From an uncultured Bacteroidales bacterium (GTDB taxonomy: Bacteria; Bacteroidota; Bacteroidia; Bacteroidales; F082), in contig CAMYYB010000011.1 in assembly GCA_947303335.1 (NCBI GenBank), forward strand, positions 1-49,547: a DNA stretch of 49,547 nucleotides, written 5' to 3'. The notes under the pieces are model-generated. The model made no database searches and was not told where the DNA came from. It was given only the letters and a program-made list of their open reading frames with translations. Both the position numbers and the translations under genes were made by a program. This document shows, one piece after another, positions 33,290 through 42,300 of the stretch (its first letter is position 1; every line of letters begins with the position of its first letter).

Positions 33290-34651
33290 ATGAATGTTAA
33301 AATCAATCTGTTTATCTTATTGGTATTCTTTGCAGTAAAGACCTCCTTTGCCCAAATTGACGGTTACTGGAGCGGAAAACTAAGCCTTGGTGTTGCCGAA
33401 CTGGAAATAGGTTTCGACATCAAAACCGTTGCGAATGGTTTTTCCGCCACTTTGGACGTTCCCGCACAAGGAGCGCATGATATGCCCGTCGACGAGACCG
33501 TCTTTCGAGACAACCGTTTGCAGTTGACGATGACTGCAATGGATGCCAGCTATTCTGGGGAGTTGAAGGATGATATTATCGAAGGCGAGTTTTCGCAACG
33601 AGGCATGACTTTCCCCCTGAAACTTGAAAGAGGGGAGAAGGAAACCCAACAGGCACGTCCACAAGACCCGCAACAGCCTTTCAACTATCGCATTGAAGAG
33701 GTGCGGTTTACCAACGCAAAAGAAGGCAACACCTTAACCGGAACTTTAACCATCCCCGAAGGTGACAGTTCGTTTCCGGCCTTGGTGCTCGTCTCAGGTA
33801 GCGGACAGCAGAACCGCGATGAGGAACTGATGAACCATCGTCCCTTCTGGGTTATCGCTGATTATCTTACCCGTAATGGAATCGCGGTTTTAAGATACGA
33901 CGACAGGGGCGTAGGAGGTTCGGAAGGAGAGGTGCTCAATGCCACCAGCATGGATTTCTCTTACGATGCCGAAGCCGCTTTTGACTATCTTCGCAGCCGC
34001 AAGGAGATCAATGCAGCGCAAATCGGTATTTTGGGCCACAGCGAAGGCGGTATCATTAATTTCATGGTGGCCGAGCGCCGTCCCGAGGTAGCGTTTTTGG
34101 TTTCTTTGGCAGGCCCTGCTGTCAACGGAATCGAGGTGCTCAAAGCGCAGCAAGTGGCCATCTTGAGGGCATCGGGCTTGACTGAAGAAGCCATTCAATT
34201 CAGCAGTAATGCCAATGCGCAGATGTTCGACATCATTGCAGCCTCAAAGGATAGGGAAGAGGCCGACACGTTGTTACGCCAGTTGGTGAAAGGCTGGGGT
34301 TACAACGAGGAACTGACCGAGCAGACCGTTGGTGAGCTTGCATCGCCTTGGATGTACTATTTTTTGAAATACGACCCCACCGAAGCCATCGTGAAGACGA
34401 ATTGTCCCGCCTTGCTGCTGAATGGCTCGAAAGACTTGCAAGTGCTGGCATCACAAAACCTTCCCGCATACGAGAAAATCATCAACGAATATGGTAAGGC
34501 CAACATGACCTTGCACGAAATGCCTGACTTGAATCATCTGTTCCAGCATTGCGAAACGGGCAGCCCCAATGAATATTTCACCATTGATGAGACTATTTCG
34601 CCTGAGGTGTTGGAGATGATCGTGAAGTTTGTGAAAAAGGTCGGGAAATAG
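33290..34651 (+). CDS. exported alpha/beta hydrolase
   Basis: A 453-residue protein with signal peptide (about 1-21, ending S-F-A-Q). An N-terminal beta-rich domain (about 22-115) precedes an alpha/beta hydrolase fold. S-G-S-G-Q-Q-N-R-D forms the oxyanion region, G-H-S-E-G is the nucleophile elbow (Ser about 250), the Asp is in G-S-K-D-L-Q-V and the His in L-N-H-L-F-Q. This architecture is common among Bacteroidota serine esterases or S33-like peptidases. The substrate is unknown. It is the last gene of the plus-strand run; repeats start directly after its stop. Confidence 0.88.
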   Translation: MNVKINLFILLVFFAVKTSFAQIDGYWSGKLSLGVAELEIGFDIKTVANGFSATLDVPAQGAHDMPVDETVFRDNRLQLTMTAMDASYSGELKDDIIEGEFSQRGMTFPLKLERGEKETQQARPQDPQQPFNYRIEEVRFTNAKEGNTLTGTLTIPEGDSSFPALVLVSGSGQQNRDEELMNHRPFWVIADYLTRNGIAVLRYDDRGVGGSEGEVLNATSMDFSYDAEAAFDYLRSRKEINAAQIGILGHSEGGIINFMVAERRPEVAFLVSLAGPAVNGIEVLKAQQVAILRASGLTEEAIQFSSNANAQMFDIIAASKDREEADTLLRQLVKGWGYNEELTEQTVGELASPWMYYFLKYDPTEAIVKTNCPALLLNGSKDLQVLASQNLPAYEKIINEYGKANMTLHEMPDLNHLFQHCETGSPNEYFTIDETISPEVLEMIVKFVKKVGK

Positions 34652-34660
34652 AGAACGCTA

Positions 34661-34758
34661 CCTCAGAGGAATCTCAGAGTTACCTCAAAGGTGCCTCAAA
34701 GTTACCTCAGAGAGGCTATAGACTTGGTATAGCGTTGCTATAGGCTTGGTATGGTTTT
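34661..34758 (+). repeat. phased array: 5 x 11 bp then 2 x 22 bp
   Basis: CCTCAGAG/CCTCAAAG-type cores begin at 34661, 34672, 34683, 34694 and 34705, exactly 11 bp apart. They are followed by two 22-bp units beginning GCTATAG at 34715 and 34737 (GCTATAGACTTGGTATAG, GCTATAGGCTTGGTATGG). The array starts 10 bp after the hydrolase stop. Confidence 0.85.
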
Positions 34759-34953
34759 GAAGCCTTTAATGTGCTGTGTGTGAAGATGTTATGTGATTGA
34801 ATAGAGTCTACAAGTCTATCTATGCTATTTATCGTTCACAAACACAGATAGTTACAGGGATTAATGTAGCTCATTCGCTTCTTTGTTTTGCATTTGCAAA
34901 AATAAGAAAAAAAGCTGGATTCTGCAAGTTTTTTGTCTGAAAAAAGTGAAGGG

Positions 34954-34962
34954 TAAATTTGC
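34954..34962 (+). promoter_or_regulatory. -7-like element upstream of the Abi-like gene
   Basis: TAAATTTGC. If used, the Abi-like message would have a leader of about 340 nt containing the arrays and the leader element. Confidence 0.5.
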
Positions 34963-34997
34963 CTTTGCAGTCATTTAGTCATTAGTCAAAATGGCTT

Positions 34998-35024
34998 TTG
35001 CTACAGTTGCTACAGTTGCTACAG
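34998..35024 (+). repeat. 9-bp tandem repeat (3 copies)
   Basis: TTGCTACAG at 34998, 35007 and 35016. Confidence 0.9.
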
Positions 35025-35064
35025 TTAAAATCACAGAGAGAGCGAGACTAAAAAACGCCTTTTG

Positions 35065-35117
35065 CTGTCCCACTGTCCCCGGTGTCCACCGTGAGGGACA
35101 ACGGGACAGCGGGACAG
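35065..35117. repeat. inverted 8-bp-period array, TGTCC/GGACA core
   Basis: CTGTCCC at 35065 and 35073 with a weaker GTGTCC at 35082. The inverse GGGACA(G) follows at 35095, 35103 and 35111. The right half has a strict 8-bp period. The layout mirrors the array at 65-224, which shares the TGTC/GACA core. Confidence 0.8.
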
Positions 35118-35160
35118 TCTGATTTTCTAGCGAAAGACACTAACCAAAAAGAACAATCCA

Positions 35161-35202
35161 ATGACCTCAAGGGCATAAAGCCCAAGAAACAAACGGCATA
35201 TT
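35161..35202 (+). repeat. leader element, copy 1
   Basis: A 42-nt segment matching 36113-36154 at 38 positions. It contains a GGGC-ATAAA-GCCC hairpin and a five-codon ORF (ATG ACC TCA AGG GCA TAA). An 18-nt block further on (35267-35284) also matches 36197-36214 at 15 positions. Confidence 0.8.
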
Positions 35203-35211
35203 AAAACAAAA

Positions 35212-35247
35212 CCCGCTAACTTGACCTTGCGGCCAGAGGTTAACGGG
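35212..35247 (-). terminator. hairpin with T-run on the minus strand
   Basis: Arms 35212-35220 and 35239-35247 pair on the minus strand as CCCGTTAAC/GTTAGCGGG with one G-U pair, followed by TTTTGTTTT. It reads as a rho-independent terminator for leftward transcription. A minus-strand -7 element lies just upstream, so together they would give a transcript of about 50 nt. Confidence 0.5.
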
Positions 35248-35257
35248 ATTCATCGAT

Positions 35258-35266
35258 GCAAAAATA
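35258..35266 (-). promoter_or_regulatory. minus-strand -7 element ahead of the short hairpin
   Basis: TATTTTTGC on the minus strand (35266 to 35258), within the leader of the Abi-like gene and pointing away from it. Confidence 0.45.
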
Positions 35267-35308
35267 GACAATTTTTAGATACCAACCAAAAAAGTTGACA
35301 TTTTTTAT

Positions 35309-35998
35309 ATGAAATATTGCGAATTTGAACATTTTTTCTCTCAAAAGCGACTCAATCGATACCTTTTGGCATGTGATGGCGACAAGAGGAAAGCAATGAC
35401 TTTATACCGTTACAACCTTCGGTTAGCCCAAGAATTATTGACCATTGTCAGCTGTTTTGAAGTATCCTTGCGAAATGCTATTGACGACATTCTTGTGCCA
35501 CAATTTGGCGAAGAATGGCTGAAGGATTCTGTTTCGGAAGGTGGCATGTTTACGGATCCCGTATTGCATAAGACCAATCGTACAATTAGCGAAGCTTTGC
35601 AAAAACTGAAGTTTCAGGGAACATATTCGCATTCAAAGCTTTTGGCTCAAATGGACTTTGGCATGTGGAAATACATGTACTCTCCGCTGCAATACAACTT
35701 AACTCATCAAACACTTATGGGTGCATTCCCGCACAAGCAGCGTTCAACACCACAATTGCATATCAACCAATCGTATATTTTTAATGAATTGGATAAGATA
35801 AACACGCTTCGCAACCGTATTGCCCACCATGAGCCATTGTGCTTTCCTACAGGTCAGAGTGTGATATATACAAGCTATATTCGTGTGGAGTATCAGAAAA
35901 TACAAACCTTGTTTTCATGGATGGGCATTGATAGCAGTTCTATGCTATATGGGCTGGATCACGTTACGAAAGTGTGTGACAGGATTGATAATTTGTAA
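35309..35998 (+). CDS. Abi_2-like HEPN-domain protein
   Basis: A 229-residue cytosolic protein of the Abi_2 (AbiD/F) type. The N-terminus F-S-Q-K-R-L-N-R-Y, then S-C-F-E-V-S-L-R-N-A-I-D, W-K-Y-M-Y-S-P-L and the hallmark R-N-R-I-A-H-H-E-P-L are present; the last is the R-x4-H motif of HEPN ribonucleases. Some Abi_2 proteins abort phage infection by RNA cleavage, so a defence role is plausible but inferred. No antitoxin gene is adjacent. It stands alone with direct-repeat leader elements on both sides, in DNA that looks more A/T-rich than neighbouring core genes. Confidence 0.83.
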   Translation: MKYCEFEHFFSQKRLNRYLLACDGDKRKAMTLYRYNLRLAQELLTIVSCFEVSLRNAIDDILVPQFGEEWLKDSVSEGGMFTDPVLHKTNRTISEALQKLKFQGTYSHSKLLAQMDFGMWKYMYSPLQYNLTHQTLMGAFPHKQRSTPQLHINQSYIFNELDKINTLRNRIAHHEPLCFPTGQSVIYTSYIRVEYQKIQTLFSWMGIDSSSMLYGLDHVTKVCDRIDNL

Positions 35999-36061
35999 AC
36001 TCGATTGAAAAAAATGCCCCTGTCTTTTCCACAAAAAGAGCGTACTATTGCAGAAATTCCC

Positions 36062-36070
36062 TAACTTTGC
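36062..36070 (+). promoter_or_regulatory. -7 promoter element of the T9SS protein gene
   Basis: TAACTTTGC; the ATG is at 36366, so the leader would be about 290 nt. Confidence 0.6.
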
Positions 36071-36112
36071 CCCCGACAATCAAACAAGAAGTCTAACTAA
36101 ATGAAATATAGA

Positions 36113-36154
36113 ATGACCCCAAGGGCGTAAAGCCCAAGAAACAAAAGACATATT
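36113..36154 (+). repeat. leader element, copy 2
   Basis: Matches 35161-35202 with four differences. The hairpin is GGGC-GTAAA-GCCC and the five-codon ORF is ATG ACC CCA AGG GCG TAA. Confidence 0.8.
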
Positions 36155-36185
36155 TAATCAATAGCGTTAGCGTGATAGCTTGTAC

Positions 36186-36297
36186 CAAGAAACTTCGACA
36201 ATTTCATGATACCACAAGCAGTAAAGTCAATGTTCACGTGTGTTTTCACGTGGGCTTTACTGATTTAGTTGTGGTATCGGCAGTCGAAGGCCTCTTG
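36186..36297 (+). ncRNA. candidate structured leader RNA (nested stem-loop)
   Basis: Six nested pairings occur in order: CAAGA/TCTTG (36186, 36293), CTTCGAC/GTCGAAG (36193, 36283), GATACCACAA/TTGTGGTATC (36208, 36269), CAGTAAAG/CTTTACTG (36219, 36255) and CACGTG/CACGTG (36235, 36247) closing a TGTTTT loop. Internal loops of unequal length separate the helices. That looks like a folded RNA rather than a plain DNA palindrome. It lies between the promoter and start of the T9SS gene. No known class is recognised. Confidence 0.6.
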
Positions 36298-36365
36298 ATC
36301 AACTGAAAAGTAATAGTCCACGTTCTTTTTGCTTTACAGAAATAAACACAATAAAACAAACAATT

Positions 36366-39300
36366 ATGCAAGTAAAACCAATGCAACAAATGAGAGGGAT
36401 ACTAAAAAATGCACTATTCATTCTACTGTTGAGTGCAGCAGGTACATCAAACGCAATGGCTCAAATATTTTCGAGTCAGCATGTTTCTCTGGTAAATAGC
36501 CAAGTAGCAACCATTGAATTTGATATCAGAGAACTATCTGTTTATGATGAGCGTATTATACTTATGTATAATTTGCTGAATGACAGTCGATTCATTGTTT
36601 CTTTAGGAGAAACAGACGGTGTTTTTGTTGTCGGTGCAAGTGATGCCTATGAGGAACTTGACCTTTCTGAAACCTTTTCTGATTTTTGGGAGCAAAACAC
36701 CAATCAGTTTTCAGCTATGGACAAATCTGCCGTATCAGAGCTTGCTCTTGAATACAAATCTGAATTGCCTTATGACATCATTGCTTCTTTGATGATGGAT
36801 TTTTATGTTATGTCGAGGACAAACAATACTTGTTTGGCAGCCGAACAGTTTTGCACGGACAATGGTCTTTATCAATATCCAGCTGGAGTGAATGCTGGTA
36901 CTGGTGAAGCAGGACCAGACTATCAATGTCTGAGAACAACACCCAATCCTGCATGGTTTTATTTGCAGATAGGTAATCCTGGTAGTATGAGTATCTATAT
37001 GTATAGCACACCATCTCATGACCTGGATTTTTGTTGTTGGGGACCTTTCGTTGACCCTTTCACACCTTGCCCTGATGAGTTAACAGCAAATACGGTGGTT
37101 TCATGCAGTTATAGTGCTAGTGCCACAGAGACATGTATTATACCATCTTCTGCCCAAACTGGTGAATATTACATTATGGTCATTACCAATTATTCCAATC
37201 AAGTTTGTAACATTAACTTTAGTAAAATTGATGGTTCAGGAACAGCCTCCTGTGGTCCATACGACATTTCAGTTTCTGCATTGCCTGAACAAGGTGGAAC
37301 AATTTCAGGCAATGGCGTTTGTTATGGGGGGCAATGGACAGTTTCAGCATTGGCGAATGTGGGATATACTTTCATGTATTGGACAGAGGGGGACGAAATT
37401 GTGTCATCAGATGCGAGTTTTACTTTTGCTCCAGTTAGAGACATGAATCTTGTAGCTCATTTTGCTCTGCCTTTTGATGTTGTTGCAACAGCCAATCCCT
37501 CACAAGGTGGAACGGTATTTGGTTCGGGAGCATACGATTACGGTACGTTGTGTACATTAACGGCTGTCGCTAATGAAGGCTATTCTTTTACATATTGGAC
37601 AGAAGATGATGAAATAGTTTCCTATGAATCCAGTTATGATTTCGTTGTGACGGGAGAGAGAAGCCTGCAAGCTCATTTTTCATTGCCATTTGTGGTTTTA
37701 GCCACTGTTAATCCTGCTCAAGGGGGTACGGTTATCGGCAGTGGAGCTTATGATTATGGTGCAACTTGTACCATGACGGCTTCTGCCAATACGGGTTATA
37801 CGTTTATGTATTGGATTGAAAACAGTGACACGCTTTCTTTTGATGCTAATTACAGCTTTGTTGTGACAGGCGATCGTTACCTGACGGCTTGTTTCGCTTT
37901 GCCGTTCAACATTATGGCTGTTAGTAATCCATCAGAAGGTGGTGAAATAGTTGGAAGCGGCACTTTCGACTATGGTACAATTTGCACATTAACTGCAACA
38001 GCCAACTCTGGTTATACTTTCATGAATTGGACAGAAAACAATGAGGTAGTTTCCAATGATGCAGACTACGGTTTTATAGTAACAAGAGATAGAATACTTC
38101 AGGCCAACTTTGCCCTTCCTTTCAACATTACGGCAACGGCTTGTCCAGAGGCAGGAGGAACCGTGAGCGGGGGTGGTTATTATGAATATGGTTCGACCTG
38201 TTCTTTGGAAGCATTTGCAAACGAAAACTATACATTTATGTATTGGACAGAGGAGGGAGAAGTGGTGTCAAACGACCCCAACTACAGTTTTGTTGTCACA
38301 GGTGAAAGGAACTTGCAAGCGAGTTTTTCTTTGCCACTCAGTGTTGTTGCCATTGCCAATCCCGAAAACGGCGGTGTTGTAAGCGGTTATGGTGAATATG
38401 TCTATGGTACAATCTGTACTTTGACCGCTACTCCTAAACCTGGGTATGAATTTGTTTGTTGGATGGAAGATGGGGAATTGGTATCTACCGAGACTCAGTA
38501 CAGTTTTACGGTAACATCAAGTTGCATTCTTGTCGCCAACTTTGGAGAGTCTTTTTCCATATCAGTTTCTTCGAATCCATTGGAAGGCGGTACAGTTCGT
38601 ATAGAAGAAGCCAATTCACAAACATTTACTCGTGGTAGTAGGCTTTTAGCGGCATCCATTGATTTCTCGGAACAAGGCTATTCAAACGGACAAGACCTTG
38701 GTGGACAAGAAATTTTTATTGACGACAATGTGTCAATCATATTCTTTAATGGGACAAACAGTAATAGTCCCAGATATTTTAGCACAGGTACAGCTGTTAG
38801 ATGCTATAGCGGAAATTATTTCACTGTGACAACTACAGTGGGCACTATCTCAGACATTACTCTTACCTTTGGTTCGGGTGATGGAGAAAATGAAATCACG
38901 ACTGACGTTGGCAGTTTCGACGTGTCAAGCTGGAATGGTAATGATGCGATAGTAAACTTTTTCATTGGTGGCACAACGTATCACAGACGAATTAGAACGG
39001 TCACTGTCAACTATACTGCAAATGAAGGTCAGCAGATTGTGGCCGCTCCTGTATTCAATCCTTCAGGAGGCATCTACTTTGGTCCACAGTTGGTCAGTAT
39101 CTACTGCGACACCGAAGGTGCCACCATTCATTATACTACCGATGGCTCAAACCCGACGGAAAACAGTGCCATATACGACTCACCCATAACAATAAGCAAT
39201 AACACCTGGCTTAAGGCGATAGCCCTTAAGGACGACTATGAGGCAAGTGCGATTGCCACAACGGTTTATACTATATCAAATATGATGACAATCGCCGAAG

Positions 39301-42300
39301 CACGTGCTTTGGGAAATAATGAATATGCAATGGTTCAAGGCATTGTTAATCATATCAATGGAAGATATGTGTTCATTCAAGATGCTACGGCAGGAATTGC
39401 TCTTTACCTAAACAATAACAGTATGCCTGGCAATCTTACAATAGGCGACATGGTGTTGGCCTATGGCATGAAAAGTGTCTACAATGGTTTGGTTGAGTTG
39501 ATTGGCATTGACGGTAGTAGCCAGGATTTCTTTAGAATCATATCTTCTGGTAATCCGCTTCCGTTAACGGTGAAATCTATTGCTGAAATTAACGCAGATG
39601 ATGAATATACAACACAATCCACTCGTATTATGATTCAAAGAGCTTTGATTGGCTCGATTAATCCAAATGGATACACTCCGTTGGATCAAAACGGAAGCAC
39701 AATCAACATTTATAGGATTCCTGATTTTGTGGATGTTGTAGAAGGTGATTATGTGAACGTTATTGGTGTTATTGGTTGCTATGACATCCCTTATGTGATG
39801 GTTTCGTTTGCCACAGATGTTGTTCCGACAACGATTCAACAAATTGAGTCTTTTGTTTCTGGTACAACGATTAATTTGGTCGCTACACCCAACTTAGGGT
39901 ATTCCTTTGTCAATTGGACGAAAAATGGCGAGGTGGTTTCGATGGATTCAATTTATAGTCTCACGGTTACTGAAAACGCTGACTATGTGGCTAACTTCAG
40001 TCTTGTTGATTATGAAATAACCGCATTGGCTAACCCAGAAGGCGATTGTTTGGTGAGCGGCGGCGGCGTTTTCCATTATGGTGATACTTGTACATTAACA
40101 GCTAATTCTAACGAAGCTTACTCGTTCACCAACTGGACGAAAGACGGAATAGTCGTGTCTGATAATGAGGTATATAGTTTTGTGGTGACGGAAAGCGCAA
40201 ATTACGTGGCTAATTTTGTTCCGAACAACTATGTGATTTCAGTAGAGGCAAATCCTTCAAATGGCGGAGTGATAATTTTTGAGGACTATGTGGTCCTGGA
40301 TAATTATGTCCGCGTTTCTAATGTCGGGCAACTAACGGATGGGAGCAAGGTGATTATTGCCGCTCGTTATGACGACAACCCACAGAACTATTTTGCCATT
40401 GGCAACACGCTGATGACAAACAACAAATTGGGCACAACGGCATTTGTTAGCAATATTTTGGGATATAACGAGATACTCCCTGAAAGCATTACGGACAATG
40501 AGGATAGTTATTATTGGACGTTGAATATCACAGATAACGGCTACACCTTTACCAATGTCAACGGCGACATGATTGGCTACTACGGCTATGGTACCAACTT
40601 TTTAATGGGGGGCGAAAATACCGTTTGGAATCTTACGACAAGTATTTCTGAAACAGGCTCAATGGTACCAGACTATTTCGGTTTCAACATTGTCAATTAC
40701 AACAATAGTATGCGTGCTTTTGCGCTCAATTCAACTCATGTTTGTGGTGCCTACGCTTATACAGATGTCAATATGACCAGTCCGGGCTATAACTTCTTCC
40801 TTGACTTTTTTGTACAAGGTGATGCTAGTACACCAACAGTTACTGTTCCCATCTTCGATTTGGCTGGTGGCACTTATTATGAGACGCAGACTGTTACGCT
40901 TAGTTGTCCAGCGTTAGATGCGACTATCTATTATAGCATTGAATCGGAAAATGGTCCATGGATTGAGTATGAAGAACCTATCGTTGTAGACGAGGATATG
41001 ACCATTTGGGCATACGCGGCGAAGGAAGGCTACAACGATAGTCCTATTGTCAGTGCTGAATATGTTATTCAAGCAGACAATAGTATCATTCTCAGCCAAA
41101 ACTGGGAAGGCGATTGGGACGGCTGGACAGCGGTCAGCATAGAAGGCGAAGCCTCGTGGAGCATCAATCAATATGCCGGTAACCGTTATGCTTATATCAA
41201 TGGTTACAATCATGGTGCCAATACAGATTGGCTCATATCTCCAGTCTTCAACATTGATGGATTTAATGATGTGGAGCTCACCTTCCGCACAGCTCGCAAC
41301 TATACTGGTACTGAAATCGAAGTTTTTTTCTCAAATGATTACGATGGACAGAATCCAGCTACTGCCACTTGGATACCTTTGAGCTGTAACCTTTCAATGA
41401 GCTCGTGGACGTGGGTTGAATCGGGCGTGATAGACCTAAGTGGATTTAGCGGAACCAATTGTTACATTGGCTTCAAGTATATGTGTGATGAAAGCCAAGC
41501 TGCAGGTTGGGAGGTCGACGACATTTTATTGGTAGGTGACTTTGGACAGAATAATCGCGAAGTAGGTTACCAAACTTATCCCTATGGGTCGGTAGCTACA
41601 TTGAGGGCAATAGCTAATTCGGGCTATGCATTTGTTAGATGGACAGAGGATGGAGAAGAAATTTCTACTGATTCCGTCTATAGCTTTAACGTGACAGGTA
41701 ATAGGAATTTGGTGGCGAATTTCGCAACGATGTACACGGTTTCGGTTGAGGTTAGCCCCTCCAATGCAGGAACGGTTAACGGCGCAGGAACTTATCAGGC
41801 AGGCTCCACATGTCTCCTTACCGCTATTGCAAATGAGGGCTTTACATTTGTCAATTGGTCGATTAACGGCACAGTAATATCCACTAATCCTACATACGGA
41901 TTCACTGTCAACAACAATAGGTCGTTGGTTGCTAATTTCTCGCCTATGATGATTACGGCATCAATCGATCCTGAAAATGCCGGTGTTGTTACTGGAACTG
42001 GAGATTATACTTTTGGAAGCATATGTACTTTGGTTGCTATAGCTAATCCTGATTTCCAATTTGAAAACTGGACATTGAATGGTAGTGTTGTATCAACAGA
42101 TTCTACCTTTGAATTTGTGGTGTCAGAGTCACTCAATCTTGTAGCACATTTCCAATATATTCACACCCAATATTTTACAGATGGCTGGAATTGGTATTCC
42201 ACTTTCATCGAACAGTCGGGCATCAATGGTCTCCTGATGTTGGAAAATAGCTTAGGTGGTTCGGGAATCCGCATCCAAGGCAAGAATGCCGGTACGGATT

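Larger units (their letters stand above)
34759..35308. other. intergenic region upstream of the Abi-like gene
   Basis: No convincing ORF. It contains a plus-strand -7 element at 34954-34962, a 9-bp tandem repeat at 34998-35024, an inverted 8-bp-period array at 35065-35117, a leader element at 35161-35202, a minus-strand hairpin at 35212-35247 and a minus-strand -7 element at 35266-35258. Confidence 0.7.
35999..36365. other. intergenic region before the giant T9SS gene
   Basis: No ORF of note. It contains a -7 element at 36062-36070, leader element copy 2 at 36113-36154 and a nested stem-loop at 36186-36297. All would be part of a leader of about 290 nt on the downstream message. Confidence 0.7.

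Noticed and set aside
36186-36297. A rho-independent terminator
   Set aside because: The helices are broken by unequal loops and no T-run follows, so it does not fit a simple terminator.
34652-36365. An insertion sequence around the HEPN gene
   Set aside because: No transposase frame and no terminal inverted repeats with target duplication are visible; only the leader-element direct repeat is shared.
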